A DNA stretch of 64,000 nt from positions 7,830,495 to 7,894,494 of the forward strand of contig CM034133.1 of the NCBI GenBank assembly GCA_019914995.1. The letters are read 5' to 3'. The translations under genes were made by a program, and so were the position numbers. Position 1 is the first letter of the stretch. The number at the start of each line of letters is the position of its first letter. This DNA is from Acanthochlamys bracteata (Eukaryota > Streptophyta > Magnoliopsida > Pandanales > Velloziaceae). Shown here piece by piece: positions 13,086-26,995 of this stretch. Below the pieces are notes generated by a model. That model had not been told where the DNA came from, made no database searches, and saw only the letters and a program-made list of their open reading frames with translations.

Positions 13086-14174
13086 ATAATAAGATGAGAA
13101 AATTGTTTGTTGGTTTATTCGAGTGACATTTTAAAGCTGAAGTCCTTGATATTAGGAAGTTAATGGCGCCACATACAATTTATATTCATGTGATGCAGAG
13201 TAAGAGTTTGTTTTGCAATGCGTTTCTAATTACTTTTTATTCCATTTACTTTCATATTTTTAATTTAATATTTTATCTATTTTATTTTTTTAAGTTTAAA
13301 AACTACAAATGAAACATATATTGTAAAATTTTTATATGTATAATTTTTATTTTGTTAAATAAAAAATTATGTTTATTTTTCAAAAAATTTCAATTTGTTT
13401 TTCAGAAAAATTATTTATTTCAAGCACCAAGTGACCCTCTAAATGAAACATATGAATCTAGTATATCTTGAAATATATGAAAAAGTTTTCATCTACATTA
13501 TTTTTTAAATCGACTACTCATCTTTAAACACATACCATGAGATTATATTTCGTCCCATTCCAACGTTACAAAAGAAAAGGTACATAGTTATTTTTCAAAA
13601 TAAACTAACTTTTAGTTTTCGAATTAAGAAATATTTAAGAATGCTTTTAAAAACTTTTTGAAAGAATGATATTTTTAAAATTTTGTTAAAATAAATTATA
13701 AATTTTTTTATCTCACGAGTAAAAACTTCATACTTTTTAAATTTTAAAATTTTTTATAAAATATTGTAAGATTTTATTAAAAATATATAGAATAAAAAAA
13801 TAGAATGAAAAAAAATTATAAGTAATTTCAAACATAACTTTAGGTCAATTATGTAAAGGAATTAAAAACCTTGGAACATTTCCGTACGACTTGGTTTGTG
13901 ATATCTTATGAACAATGAAAATGCTGAAGCCATGAATAGTGAAATTGCTAGAAGAAATGCGTCTAACAAATCAGTCAGGTAAAATTTTGGGTCCTTTTTC
14001 CATACAAATATTCAACTTACAATATCTTCAGGTTACAAAAAACTTTGCATCTTAGAGTTTGTTGCCTTCTTCTCTATTCCGTCACTGTAACTACAACTCG
14101 GGTTTTATTTAAAGTATGTAGTTAACATATACAAGAAGCTATGTACAAACTTACACATGTACATATAAATAGAT

Positions 14175-17100
14175 TTACAAATACAACTGAAAGTACATGC
14201 GGTCTCTTATATTCCTGCTTTGCTTCTTCATCGGAGGTATTTCTTCGTTACCAGGGAACTCCCATCTAGCAATCTGACCATCCCAAGAAGAGCTGACAAG
14301 CATGGGGTAGTAGGGATGCCAACTGCAATCTCTAATTGTCTGGTGATGGAAATCGAGCTTTGCAGCTTGCTTACCAGTTATCTAGAATTAAGTCGCAATT
14401 AAATATTAGATCAAACGATCATTACCGATAGGATAAACCAAAATCAAACTAGAAACAGGAGAAAATGCTAGATCCGAAAGGAGTACGAGATGGAGATCAA
14501 CTGGCCTTCAGGTTCTGGATAATTCACAATGCAGCTAGTAAAGTTTTGAGAGTCATTTTTTGCATGCCATATTTTACATAGAATAACTAGAGAAAATTGA
14601 AAGTGCATACCACATCATATATGTACACACAGCCATCGTTGGATCCTGTATAGATGTACCGCTGGCCAGTGCTGAAATGGAAAGCAATACTCATTAACAT
14701 GTACAACAATACAAAATCAATCAATTCTCAACCTGGTCTAGCAAAAGGATTCCAGACTATTAGTTCAACAGGTAGAACATCTGAATCGAGGCCAGTTCTA
14801 TCGAATTGTGTCTAATTTGAACTATATTATTTGGCAACTACAATTGACAAAATATCAATATAATAATTGTATGCACAATCTCTATCTCTCTCTCTGTCTC
14901 AAAAAACAAAAACAAAAAAAAAAAAAAAAAACAAAAAATAAAGAACGGTTCAGTTTATGCATGAAAATTTTATTGAATTCATGCTAAAAACCAAAGACTA
15001 TTTAAAAGTATAATTAGATCAAGATCATGATTTCTGGCGAACTCCATTAAGCTGTTTCAATTGTAAAAGTGGAGCTAGGAAAATCGTTCACTTTAACTAG
15101 GACTGCAGTATCATTGTAAACACTATCCTACAAAAAAGCTACAAAAAAAAAGTATTAAATATGCAGGTCAAATGAAAAGAATTCCCACTTAGAAGATATA
15201 ATTTTATCTCAAAAGAGTTCCAAAGGCTTTATAAAGTATCGTACCAACTCACTCAGATCATAGAGCTTTTCAGTAACTATATATATGTTGATTAGCTTGT
15301 CCTGATTTACAAAATTATGACCAAGCAAACTTTTGGCACCAACTCCCTTCATAAATTAAAGACGTCTATCACCAGAATGAAAACTGATCAAATACATCAA
15401 AAGAAATTCTAGTGGTCACTATGGATTAGGCTAGATTTACTGTTGAGAAATTAACTTGAATATGGGTTCCCTGTTGGTATACTGGGTCAACGAAATCAAC
15501 TACTGCAACAGTGCGCATTTTGCACCAATGCCCGTGTCTTAACTCCAAATTCAATTGAAACCTACTTCTCTCGTTCCATTCCTTAAGTTTCCAGTCCACC
15601 GATATGACATCTACATCTGACAGGAGGTATCCTAGTATAAACTCCAGATTGTTTTACAATTTAAGTGAGCTTACAATCTTTTCCAGAAAAAGTCTCTGAT
15701 TATAAGAGAATAAGCTTAAAAGATCAATGTTCAAATAATTTAGGATGATTAAGCTCAAACCATATATCCATGAATGAGGAGTATGACTAGCTCTTACATT
15801 TTGTGTATCAAAGATAAAGTTAAAAAAATATACCTATGACCAGGAGAGAAATAACATCGAATTAATGTTCGCAAGACTGAATGTCCACTGTATGTAGCTA
15901 CCGACAAATCACTTGGATGCTTTGAATGTGTGGCTTGTGTTGGGTATTCCATCCATCTGTAGTCCCAGTCAGAAATCCTAGGTCTTGAACTGAAAAAAAA
16001 AAAGAAATTGTACAGAGATCTCAGTAAAGATACTTTCTATTTCTGTAACAGCTCTAACAGGAAAGAGGCGCCATAAAAACTAAACATATTAATAAGCATG
16101 TTATGTAGTCATAAACTAGTATATAATAGGAAGACTATTGATCCTAACAGAGACATTTTGGTAGTTGAGTCAGCCGAGAGAGGGAGGAAGCCATTCTATC
16201 AACAGAAGACATTAGACGCAATTTCAAGGCACAGAAGGAAATTGAACATACCCGGCAGTATTGGCAGTCATTTTCCGGATGTCCCAAAGTTTGATGGTTT
16301 GATCCTTACCATTAGAAATGAAATAACGTCCATCCCCACGACTGTCAATAAACGTAATGCCTTCTACATGCCCAGACAAAACTCCTGCTGCCCGTCCTTT
16401 TGTAATAAAGCAGCGTCTATCCCAAACCTACAAATAGCATAGGCAGCAAGCAGTGAAATCCTGGTCTCAACAGTAAGTTTGATTCTCCAAGACTAGAAAT
16501 CAACAGTTGCACAAGAATGGTAATAAATAAGGCAAATTAAAGCAACTTTGCTCCTTTGGGACCTTAAGTTGAAATTTAGTCTCTAAACTATATTTAGGTG
16601 CAATTTAGTTGTTGAACTAAATTTGAAGTACTAGACCTTTCATTTCAAAACTTAAATTCAGCACTCAAACCATTTAATTTATGCCAAACATCAGGGAAGC
16701 ACCACCAAAACTTAGTTCTTGGTGTTCACAACAAGAGCGCAATGGTGGTTTACATTCCCTTTTTAGTCAATTTTTAGAGCTTTATTGATGTTCTTTAGGT
16801 ACATGTGATTGCAATTTTTTGGCCGTAATAAGCTAGATTTATCAACATTAATTTTTCAAGATAAGGAGGCAAATAAAGAAAAGACAGCTTAATCTTGGGA
16901 TGTTGGTGTTGTCTTCATATGTGATGCCGTGGTAAGTTCAGAAGTTCATGGCTTATGACTCTAAGGATCAATCAAGTGAGGGAATTCTATGCTAACACAA
17001 ACTTGGAAAATATGTAACTAAGTGCTATTCACTTCCGTTCTTCAAGTCCACTTCCAGCAAGGCTTTTCAATCCATAAAACATCCATGGAAACAAATTGCT

Positions 17101-20100
17101 AACAAAAATAAATGTAAGATTAGCTAAATGCAAGTTTCAAATAGGTTAAAGAGCATCCACAGAATGAAATATTTTCTATAATATCTTGTTAAGGAGTTTT
17201 TTCATAATGTCTTGTCACTAAAGAGAGGGTACGAGTACCTAACAAATACTTAAATTGAAAATTATTGGAGAAAAAAAAATCTTGGGCAGTCGAGGTATGG
17301 TAAAGAAGATGCCAAGGTACTTTGCATATTTTGTCCACATGCATAAGAGAAATCTGAAATGTTTCTCCAAAGATGATTTTGATGATGAGGGCAGCATAAA
17401 GAACCTATTTTGGGCGAGATGCACAATCTCGTACAGCTTACAAGTTATTTGGTGATATTGCACCATCCATTTTTCTCTTCTTTTAACATTTTCTTCTTCG
17501 CTTTGATTATTTTTTTTTCTGTTTCCTTTCCTTTTTTTTATTTTTTGTGTTTTCTTGTATGTTTTAATTTTTTTTTAATATCAGTATAGGTGCGTCAGCT
17601 CTGACTGTACCAATAATTACTGGCTCTCAGCTCGGTTCGATTTTAGAATCTTGGTCCAAACACGACATATTTTGTGATTTTGTGGTAGCTCGATAACAAC
17701 TTATGTTAGACTAGTCATATCTACCTTAGTTAGGATCATATCCAAGGATTTCGAGTCTGTTTTCACCCCTAAAACAACTAGTGAACTGTTTCGCCAATTT
17801 CTTTTGGAAAATAAGACCTGACCATACTTGGCAATATATGGAGTAACTTCACATGTAGCAAGATGTGCAATTGTTATAGGTGAGATGATATACCTATAAA
17901 GCAAACACACAATTTTCTGTTTTTCTTTTCTAACTTTAGGGAGTCCACACCTAATTTAGGGTTTCCTATTTAATTTTTTCTAACTACTAGGTTGCTTTCA
18001 TCCGGATTAGGTTTAGTGGCTTTAGCCATGCATATACTTTGAGCAACAACCTGAGAATACAGGGTGCCTGATCTTGCTCATACTCAGTTGTTGTTTTAAT
18101 AATGCTTTGACTAGAAAATCATGAATATAGACCACTGTATCTTGATCCTACTAGTCTTTGTACTAATATCCACTTCAATTAGGAAGTTGTAAATATAAGC
18201 CATCTGACCTTGCTCCAGCATGTCTAATTTTTCAGCAAACTAAACTTCTACATGGATGGTTACATATAAGTTGATATGTATGATAAGTTTTGAACTATGA
18301 CCAGTATTAAAACAAGATTCTCAAGTCTAAAACTAAGGACAACTTAAACTCTGACAATGGCCTTAAACAAGAAAATTGTGAAGCTTCACAAAGCTCTTTC
18401 ATAAACTAAAGCAGTAGAATCTCCTTCCACTAAGAATATAGGGAACAAGCAAACAAGATCCAAAGAGGGTGTCGCAATTGTATCAAAAGCATATATCCTA
18501 CCTGGAAAGTCATGAGATATTTAAAAGGAGAAAGAATGAAAAAGAAGTTACCTTACAGAGGCCATCATCACTCCCAGAGTAGATAATGTTTCCAGTTTCA
18601 TCAGCAAAAGTGACAGAATTGACATCATCCTGAGAAAATTGTAATGAATGTAAGATTAGTAATATGATAATATAAGAACAGCATTTCCTATAATTTAGTT
18701 TCACATATCAGCAAGGCAACAAAAAATCACGTTGCGCATGATGAATATAAACTCATAATTTCCTAGATGAATGCCGTAATAAATTTTCAATTGCCTTAGC
18801 TTCCCATTGCATTTTACATTTGACGATTACTTCAAAAAAAATTGATTTAATCATTGATTAACCTTTAGATTATAACAAAATATTGATTAACCTTTTGTTT
18901 AGTGAGTATATATCTAGTAATTTAACATTATCAGGGCTGATTGACCTCTGCAATACTACCATACTTACTGTCAAAGATAGGTGGAGTAGATTATCTTGCT
19001 AACACAATAAACCAATGCATCATCTGGTTTCGACCTCATATGAATTAGTTTTTTGTTGCACGTGTTAGGGAAAAAAAGGCACAAAGAGTTATGCTCATTT
19101 ACTTTAAGTAACAACCATACAGATCTGAGAGTAGATTTGCAAACAAAAAGTAGTTCATATCACAAGCGGATGACCAAGTTATCATCGTCAATATTTGATA
19201 AAACAGTAACCAACTATCCACTCTCTACAATATGCAACTAAAACTTATTGGTGCCAATAAACTTTGGAAATTTTGTTATTTGTTATCTGTTGTGAGAACA
19301 TGAAACTCTTGATCAAACAAAGATTATTAACTATGACACTTTAAGGAAACACCATATGTTTGATTTTACAAGTAAAATAACACAAATAACAATGCTAAGC
19401 TTTCAACAGAAAAGTAAGCATTGTAAATGAAAAGCGAAGGTCTGAAGTAGTAAAGAACCTTGAAAGTGAAACCCAATCAAAACCAACGTCTCAGACTCTA
19501 ACTATATTTTGTCAATCCAGCAGCACTTCTTAACAGCAAGTGCTGGATTTGGAGACTTTAGTAGAGCGTGTTCTTGTTTGGTAGGAGTTTGTGGTTAGTA
19601 GAAGTTAACAAGCATTAACAAAAATCATATTTAGTGGAGCATAGTTTTCAAAATATACACGGCTATTGTTCAAGCAATTAACAAGCAAATCCAAGAAGAA
19701 CAATGTGTCTATACATTATGGAACGCAAGTAAATCCCATTACCATATGAGCACGAAAACGTGATGACCGCGTATTAGCTCCAAGGTCATAAACACATATG
19801 CATTCATCACTTGTCCCAGCAACAATTTCACGACCATCGGATGAAAATTTTACAGAAAATATTCCAAAAGAATTGTCACCGTCATCACTTGCAGAAAAGT
19901 TTATTTCGTCATGTATTTCCTGCATGATAGGTGTCACTAATCACAGAGATAATGGAGACTCGTCAAGAATGAAGTCTTTTATTGATACACACAATAGTGC
20001 AGTTGGTTCAATTTGGTAGATAACATTTTCTTGTAAAAGTTTCCAACTTTTGTTCTTTAGTTAGGAGTATCATTTTAGTAGCCGTTTAGCCTATTCATCT

Positions 20101-22202
20101 TGTTATAATTGACAAACAATTTATGCCTTACATTCACAGTGGTTATAACAGCATGTAAACTATTTGATCAAAATAGCATTTCCATTCCATGCACTATTTA
20201 AATTCACTAGTCCTGCTCAAATACCTTCTTAAAGTCCTTTCTTAAGGTAATAATGCTTGTAGCTGTAGCTGCATACTATCAGTCCATTTAATCAAATTGA
20301 GTCTCCATTATATTATCACCATTTTATTTGTACCAATTACTCTTGAACTTATGAAGGTTTTGTAATTCCATTTCCATTTTAGAATGAAATTGAGCGCTCT
20401 TACTAAAAATTATCTCCACAAGACAAAAATACAGTACTGTCTAACATGCAACTCTTTATAATGTCAGATTGCAGAACATAAAGTTCAGCATCCAACTAAA
20501 GATAAACACAAGAAAATAAATGCTAAAAGCTAAATACAAAGCCATGTGATTCTATCAGTAAAGCATAGAGCATACAGTAATATTAGCATATGATTCCCTT
20601 GTAGAAGTTCCAACATTAACAACATGACCAAAAGGGGACATGCTGGCATAAACCTGCACGTTGTAAGAACTATGTTAGCAAAAGTGTTTTTGACATAAAA
20701 TCTAAGGGAAAAAAGGGCAAAATACAAACTTAAAACTCTTTTTTAGAGTGAAAGTCATAGAATAACTGCAGAACCAATAAGATTCAAAAAATGGAGGTAG
20801 CACACAAGCGAGTGCCATCGCACAATATTAGTAGTTGTGAAATTCAGGGATAAAACAACGAATTGAGGTCATGCGCACTTCCCGTAGTTTCAAATTTTAA
20901 GCCAATCATCATACATCTAATCTTAAGGACCAAGTTCAGATATGATCTTTAGAAGTTTGGGTATATCTGTACTAACAATTAATAAATGTGACAACATCAT
21001 ATTAATGGTTCTGAATATTAGGGAAATCACAAAGTTTCATGCACGTACATTTGCTGGAATTATACCAACATAAATATAACACATGATCAATATGCTAAAT
21101 GGAAAACAGTTATCAACCATCATCCAAAATTTTCAAGAGATTTTTGTGGTAGATTAAACTTCTTTTAGTCCATCCCAAGCCCTAATAAAGGAGGGACAGG
21201 TTAGATTGGCAGTGACTTTAATATTTCGTCAGAACGGAGCATGCAAGACTTCCAATTACTTGAGATTAAAGATCTTCAATGCAGCATCTAGTACATTTCT
21301 AACAGAAGATACAGATGCATTATACTTCTAATGAACCTTCCAGCAGCAATAAAGCTAGATGAATTACAAAATCAGTCAACCATGGCAATTGATGTATAAC
21401 CTTTTATATGTCAACGATTGCAGAAAACAAACAAGATTCATGGAAAAATACCATGCCAATGCAATATTGGGACAAGGTGCATATTGAGATAACTGCAAAT
21501 GCCTCATTCCAATTTTTCAAGAAGATGTTAAGATATCATTATCACAGGTCAAAAACAAGCAGGCAACAGCTTTGAATAAACAACCAGAGTCTTCTAATAA
21601 AAATTACCAAATGACGCTGATCGGGAGAAAGAGATGTATCTGTTATCGTCCATCTCAAGCTCCTCGCCAAAATCTCTTTTTGTACTTTCCAACCCTTCTC
21701 GACATTATAAACTCGAATATGGCTATCCTATTTGAAGCCACAGAAAAGTCATCCATCTGTCATAGATAAAATTCCTGCTAGTCAAACCATTTACTTTCGT
21801 GTTTGAATTCAATGGTACCTGAAACCCAGCAATAAAAAGTGAACCGTCAGCAGAAAACTGTGATACATATGCTCGTGAGTCCATCTTATCGACATGCCAT
21901 GGACCTTTTACAGGTAGATACCGACCAAGGACATGAGAGCGATCTGCTGAGGAGAATCTCCCTATTCCAGAATAATTAGCCTCCCTGCCCAGCAACATTT
22001 TTGTAGTTGATGACTGTGTCTCATGTCCAGAAGGTTTGGCCTTACGCATGCCCCTGCTAGGCGCAGACCTCAGCTTGATCGAGTGAAAAAATTCATGATC
22101 CAAGTCAAAAAGTCCAACATGTCTGCTGTCAAAATATTCTTCTCTTGTTTGTTCAATTTTACATTCATCGTCCGATTCTGGCTTGCTCATGTTGTGACCC
22201 AT
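14175..22202 (-). CDS. LEC14B: LEC14B/DCAF11-like WD40-repeat protein, complete
   Basis: Nine coding exons on the minus strand: 21819-22202, 21608-21727, 20576-20653, 19743-19919, 18552-18629, 16252-16427, 15834-15989, 14611-14671 and 14175-14381. All are GT-AG with compatible phases and give 478 residues, close to the 473 of LEC14B. The start MGHNMSKPES matches the family start (MGYAMSRFE). The head contains KMLLGREANYSG and GRFSSADRSHVLGRYLP, followed by WD40 repeats including SRAYVSQFSADGSLFIAGFQ, FGIFSVKFSSDGREIVAG, NIIYSGSDDGLCKVWDRR and GKDQTIKLWDIRK. Two WDxR motifs (WDRR ~281-284, WDIR ~327-330) are the DDB1-binding DWD signature, so a role as a CUL4-DDB1 ubiquitin ligase substrate receptor is likely; plant relatives have been linked to stress signalling. 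The C-terminus reads WDGQIARWEFPG, then a basic tail ending QLYL. No break seen. Substrate unknown. Confidence 0.95.
14890..14940. repeat. CT/GT microsatellite and A-rich tract in intron
   Basis: A CTCTCTCTCTCTGTCTC run is followed by a run of about 20 A (plus strand) in the intron between exons at 15834-15989 and 14611-14671. Low-complexity DNA only. Confidence 0.7.
16428..18551. other. Large LEC14B intron (2.1 kb)
   Basis: The largest intron of the WD40 gene. It contains T-rich tracts (17500-17580) and moderately AT-rich DNA. The ORFs in it at 17239-17466 and 17701-17910 show no recognisable domain and the flanking exons splice in frame without them. I see no further gene. Confidence 0.6.
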
Positions 22203-22850
22203 ATAATGATCACAATCACACTATACACAACAGTTAGACATGAAATATCCTGCAAAAGAATTTACACATTACAAAACCACATCAAAATCTTTCTAACTAG
22301 AAAAATTACATTAAACTTGATAGATCAAAATCACCATTTAATTCAAGATGGAAGAATTAATATATTTAAGACCTTTAAATTCTCAATTTTAAAAAAATCA
22401 CACAAACTCATGAATGATCAATCAGTCATCGATCCCATATTCCATCAAAAACGAACAAATAAAATTCTGTAAATACTAAAACTTCAAATTCTACCCAACA
22501 CAACAGAAACATGTAAAGTAAAGAAAAACAATAAATTGGTGAATTGAGAAATACTTTCTTGATGAACTGAAAGAAACACACTAAACAAAGAAAGAAAAAT
22601 CAAACAAAAGTAATTTACTCTCAAGTTTGAAACAGAGAAACAAACTTAAGAATCTATTAACTCTAAAACAGTGTGATTCAAAATTGTAATGAAAACTTTA
22701 AGAACAAATTTTATCTACTCTCCACCGAGAGACGAAAACTCTTTACCTTTATCTTCTCGAGGTCCAGAAGAAGAAGAAGGAATCCAGAGAAAATAGTCAA
22801 AATACTTCATACCTCAGCAACGAACGACTCACCAACAAGATCAAATAGCT
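22203..22850 (-). other. Spliced 5' leader of the LEC14B-like gene
   Basis: On the minus strand a donor GATAAAG|GTAAAG at 22747 and an acceptor TTTTGCAG|GATATTT at 22249 define a likely ~497-bp 5' UTR intron (22248+2 to 22746), leaving a 46-nt leader piece directly before the ATG. The outer end near 22850 is a guess. The first leader exon is CT-rich (CTTCTTCTTCTTC). Confidence 0.55.
22221..22241 (-). CDS. Six-codon upstream ORF (MSNCCV) in the LEC14B leader
   Basis: Within the second leader exon an ATG at 22241 opens a 21-bp frame, MSNCCV then TAG, ending 18 nt before the main ATG at 22202. It would lie in every transcript that uses the inferred leader acceptor at 22249. A uORF so short and close usually permits re-initiation and could damp translation. 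Function is inferred only. Confidence 0.4.
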   Translation of the reverse strand: MSNCCV

Positions 22851-22859
22851 AATGATAGT

Positions 22860-25800
22860 ATGTCGAAATACGTATTACGAAAACCATCCGAAGACGTAAT
22901 TGAAATAACCCTTTCTTTTGGTTAAAATTACATTATCCGATGCGTGCGCATGCGCGCGTATGAGGGACGCTCTTTACTTGGAGTTCACATATGTACTGCA
23001 AAAGAAGCTTCTATAAAACTACCTACACGAAAAGAGGAGTTCTAATTACAAGTCAGAAAATGATTTGTGAATGTATTTTACAGAAACTTGAAATCAAAGT
23101 AGACAGAGAAATAAAGCTATTATTTTCAAAATTTTGTCTGAACAAGATATGCCCTACTTGTAAAATGGAACGCCTGTTGATATGGTTTTCAATCCATTAA
23201 GAGTAGCCTCACATAGATATTTGAATACTCACTTAGATTCACGGAAGTTCTGCTAAAGAGACATTATAGAATAACACTATTTAATTAGAGATATGAGCAA
23301 GAGGCTTCGAAAAAATTAGTGTTTAAATTATATATAGCTAGCAAACAAACAAAAAATTCATGGATACTTGAACCCAAGTGTTCGAAAAAAGTAAAATGTT
23401 TGATAGAAGAACATGTACTTGTTGTGCCCAGTGTTACTTTTTTAGTTTTATCTCTTGCAAAAAGAGATAGTTCATTTTCGTCGGTCAAAAATATGCAAAC
23501 TAAAGTTTTAAAAAGTGCAAATAAATTATACAAAATAAAATATTTATATATATAATATTTTTATTTAAAAGATAAAAAATTAAATTGAAGTATTATAAAT
23601 AATGATAAGTACTACCAAATATGTCCTAACATCAATAGCGAAATTACTAAGACTATATGCGACGAGTCCCTATTGAGTTTTGATATAGGGGAAAGATTTT
23701 ATTTTAGCTTTATTTTGATATATCATAAATTACTAATAATGGTTACATATCGTGAGTGTTATTAAAAGTGAAGTTTAATTGTTATTTTTTGAGGAGGGTG
23801 GAAGTAAAGTATAAAACTTTGAGATATAGTTATGAGTTAATTTTACATTTAAAATATATAGATTATCCGAAATTTCAATTTTGACGAAAAAATTAAAATA
23901 TCAGGCATTTAAAATACGCCATAAATTTGAGTAATATAATGTTGGATGGATTCAACTCCTAAATAGAGGAACTCCTCGCTATCTCTTCTACTTATACTCT
24001 GTCAACCTAGATAGCCATCTTACCAGATGTTTTGGTCGTATTGGTCTTCCTTCTGATACTTTCTGTGGTTAGACGCCTCAGGTGTATCACTAAAGAATGA
24101 GTTAATTTTCAAAATTTATTTTTATTCACTAACATTATTATACCAATAATATATACAATAACTATTAGTATACGGTACTCATATACACGGTAGATGTCGT
24201 TGGACTAAAGCTTTTTTTGGATTGCTGAAAAAGCAGAGTTTTAAAATAAATGATTTTAGACTTTCGTAGAAAATAAGCTTACCATTTTTGGATTGAAAAA
24301 GTTTACATATAATGAATTTATAGCATACAATTTACCTATACTTTCAAAAAAATTTAAAAATACTATGGAAACTTCTTTTAGTTTGAAAATTCTAAGTGGG
24401 AATAATGGATCCGTATCACATCTCCAATCAACCAACTTGTATGAATAATATTCAGGTTACCCAAAGCCAAAGCTGGCAAAGCATAAACTTTGTGACTAGA
24501 CTCATGCGTAAGTCAAAATAAGCTTTCAGTGTATGTTTGCAGTTACTAAAAAAAATAAAACTTTTTATTTTTAAAAATAAAATTTTTTATTTAAAGAATT
24601 TACATATAAAGATTTTAAGGATGTGAAGTTTCCCTATTCTTTTCACATAAAAAAATTCTAGAGCATTTTGAAATAATTTTTATGTTGAAAAAGAGAGTTG
24701 CGTTAAACAAGGCTTTTATATATATTGCTAGTTTAAAAGAGATGGTTAATGTTGCTTATTCTTTTATTATCTTCTTGTTTTCATCCTAATTTTTTATTTT
24801 ACTTTTCTTAATAAACTTTCTAATATATTCTACAAATTTTTTTTAAAAATTTATAAATTATAAAAAAATTATACGTAGTGAGATCTTATTATTACTTATT
24901 TTTATTATATTTTAAATAAAAAAATAAAATTCATTTAGAAAAATTTTCAAATACTTTTAGTTTTAAAAAAATTACTTTTAATAATCACTTCTAAACATTT
25001 CTAACTTAAATTATTCTATAAGCTGCTTATTGTGCCTTATTTAGAGCGCATTTGTTTGAGCGTTTCAAACGCTGCTTTTTAACTTTTTTTCATTTCATAT
25101 TTTTCAATATATATTTTATAAGTATATAAAAAATTTATTCAAAAATTTAGAAAGTGTAGAAAAATTTTACGGAGTGAGATCTTTTTATTACATATTTTTA
25201 TTATTTTTTTAAAAATAAAAAAAATAGAGCTCATTTTTAAAAAAAATAAAAATATTTTTTATTTTAAAAAAACTCTATTTTATAAGCACTCTCAAACACT
25301 TTCTGAATAAGGCCAACATTATTTATTGAAGTAAGACGTTTATTGTATACTGTACGTGATATAAATTAGCTTATTATTTTGGATAAGTATGAAAAGCGCA
25401 CGTGTTTCTAAACTTTAGACGAAATTATTTGTAATTTATTTAAAATTACTTAAGTTTTTACCCTAAAATAATATAAAATCCCAATTAAAAATTATATCAA
25501 ACGCTATATATTTAAAAAATGCTTTCATAATCTAACATATATCAACCGATATATATTTACAAATATTTCAATCATTTTCGTTTTTCTTTATTTTATAAAT
25601 ATTTTTCATTCAAATGTAATTTTCGGCTTATCTCAAAATAAGCTCTTTTTATCTAAATATATTTAGATAATAAGCTTTTGTTTTAGTAAAAGCCTAAATT
25701 TTTTATTTGAATAAGCACTTTTTTAAAGTGATCACGGTTGGACTCTATGCTCAGACCGATTAAAGTTCATTCCATGGTCTTAGGGGTTTAGAATCAAAGT

Positions 25801-25925
25801 AAGAGTTAGATTTGAAAGTGCTTACAATAAAAAATAAAAAAATTATAAACTTTTTTAAATAATAAATTAATTTTATTTAAAAAATAATAAAAATTTTATG
25901 ATATATTATTTATATATATACCACT
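22860..25925. other. AT-rich intergenic region with miniature repeats
   Basis: No gene recognised. The LEC14B promoter side contains an alternating purine-pyrimidine stretch (22939-22962). From about 24.5 to 25.3 kb there are at least two members of the AT-rich miniature family described separately (about 24770-25010 and 25045-25305). The rest is unassigned AT-rich DNA. Confidence 0.5.
25045..25305. mobile_element. AT-rich MITE-like element (type copy of a local swarm)
   Basis: Bounded by GCATTTGTTTGAGCGTTTCA on the left and CACTCTCAAACACTTTCTGA on the right. The interior contains the core shared by the family: a GTGAGATC...TTATTACATATTTTTATTAT block followed by a run of A/T and AAAACT-like ends. 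No coding capacity. See the finding on the swarm for other copies. Confidence 0.45.
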
Positions 25926-26523
25926 TGTCACGGGCCTAGAGTTTTACTTTGGCTCGTGCGGCACTTAGTCACGATCCATTGTGGCTAAGTCAGCCTTTCC
26001 CCAAAACTGCTATCAAAGATAGCTAAAGACTTTGTGGCAAGAAGGGACTTAAGAGAAGAGATGAAAGCTTACAAGAGAGAGCTTTGAAGAGAATGCTTTA
26101 TATATAGCTATGCTAGTATTACAACTCTTGCTTGATGCCCCCAAATGAGGGCTCACCCCCTCTATTTATAGCTTCTCCACCTCCTCAACGGACGGTGGAG
26201 ATTGCTTTGATCGGACGGTGGAGAATACATGTTCCAGAAAGTTCTTACAAAATATCCTTTACAAGAGTCTCCACCATTCTAAAGTATTCTCTAACTTACT
26301 CTAGATTTATGCCAACTATCCTTTGTCTAGAGTATTCTATCATACTCTAGACTTGGCTTATGTACAAGGCAATCTACCTAGTCAAAAAGTATTTTACCAA
26401 GATAATTTGAGTGGGGAGAAGGGTCAAAATAACCATACCATGACATTCTCCCCCACCTATTCCGCGATGTCCTCAGCGCGGCGAGATGCTTTGGCGGAAT
26501 TCTTGTATAAAAATTTTAAATAA
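25926..26523 (-). mobile_element. Ty3/gypsy-like LTR retrotransposon fossil: 3' LTR and adjoining end
   Basis: A 520-bp LTR (25926-26445) begins and ends with TGTCA/TGACA. On the minus strand it is preceded by a polypurine tract (26446-26458, read AGGTGGGGGAGAA) and about 65 bp of the end of the internal region, which resembles the carboxyl end of Ty3/gypsy polyproteins. The 5' LTR, gag and pol are absent from this window. It is a broken, truncated remnant; with only one LTR no age can be estimated from LTR divergence. Confidence 0.65.
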
Positions 26524-26961
26524 AATATTAACAAAATTATCGAAAAATGTAATATTTAAATAGATACATCTAATTATGAGATTACATTTAATGTATGTAG
26601 ACATATTCTAATTGATGAATCTAAATATATGCAATTGCAAAATATTACCTAAGTATAAAAAGTCAATTATTATTTTTCTTTAGTTGACTGGGATTAGTTG
26701 GAATCTATCAAAAGATGAGAACTAATTTATATAAGTTAGCATTCTCATTGGACCTTAATTCATTTTTTGGCAACTTTAACGTATATTTTTAATTTTAATT
26801 TTTATAACTTTACTTACAACTTAGTGATACTCATTTTTTTACAAACACAAATAATATTTGACCATTTTTAAGAGTTTATTTCGTCTCTATTTTAGTTTTT
26901 TATTTTCAATACTTAAAATTTATTTTTAATATTTAAATATAACTGAACTATACTATATTAT

Positions 26962-26962
<1 letters not shown>

Positions 26963-26993
<31 letters not shown>
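26963..26993. repeat. (TA)n microsatellite at the left end of the gene-capturing element
   Basis: About 15 TA units lead directly into the GGAGGGATACATG terminus at 26994, and a shorter TA run follows the other terminus at 30634-30645. The element either inserted in a TA microsatellite, so that the target-site duplication is hidden, or carries TA at its tips. Confidence 0.8.

Positions 26994-26995
<2 letters not shown>

Larger units (their letters stand above)
11123..14174. other. Intergenic AT-rich DNA between TRA1 promoter and the LEC14B-like gene
   Basis: No gene seen. It holds a palindromic unit with its own flanking repeat (11640-11850), long AT-rich stretches, and a GTGTGTTTAC-ended MITE (12835-13085). 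Both neighbouring genes run leftward, so this region contains the TRA1 promoter at its left end and the LEC14B-like gene's 3' flank at its right end. Confidence 0.6.
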
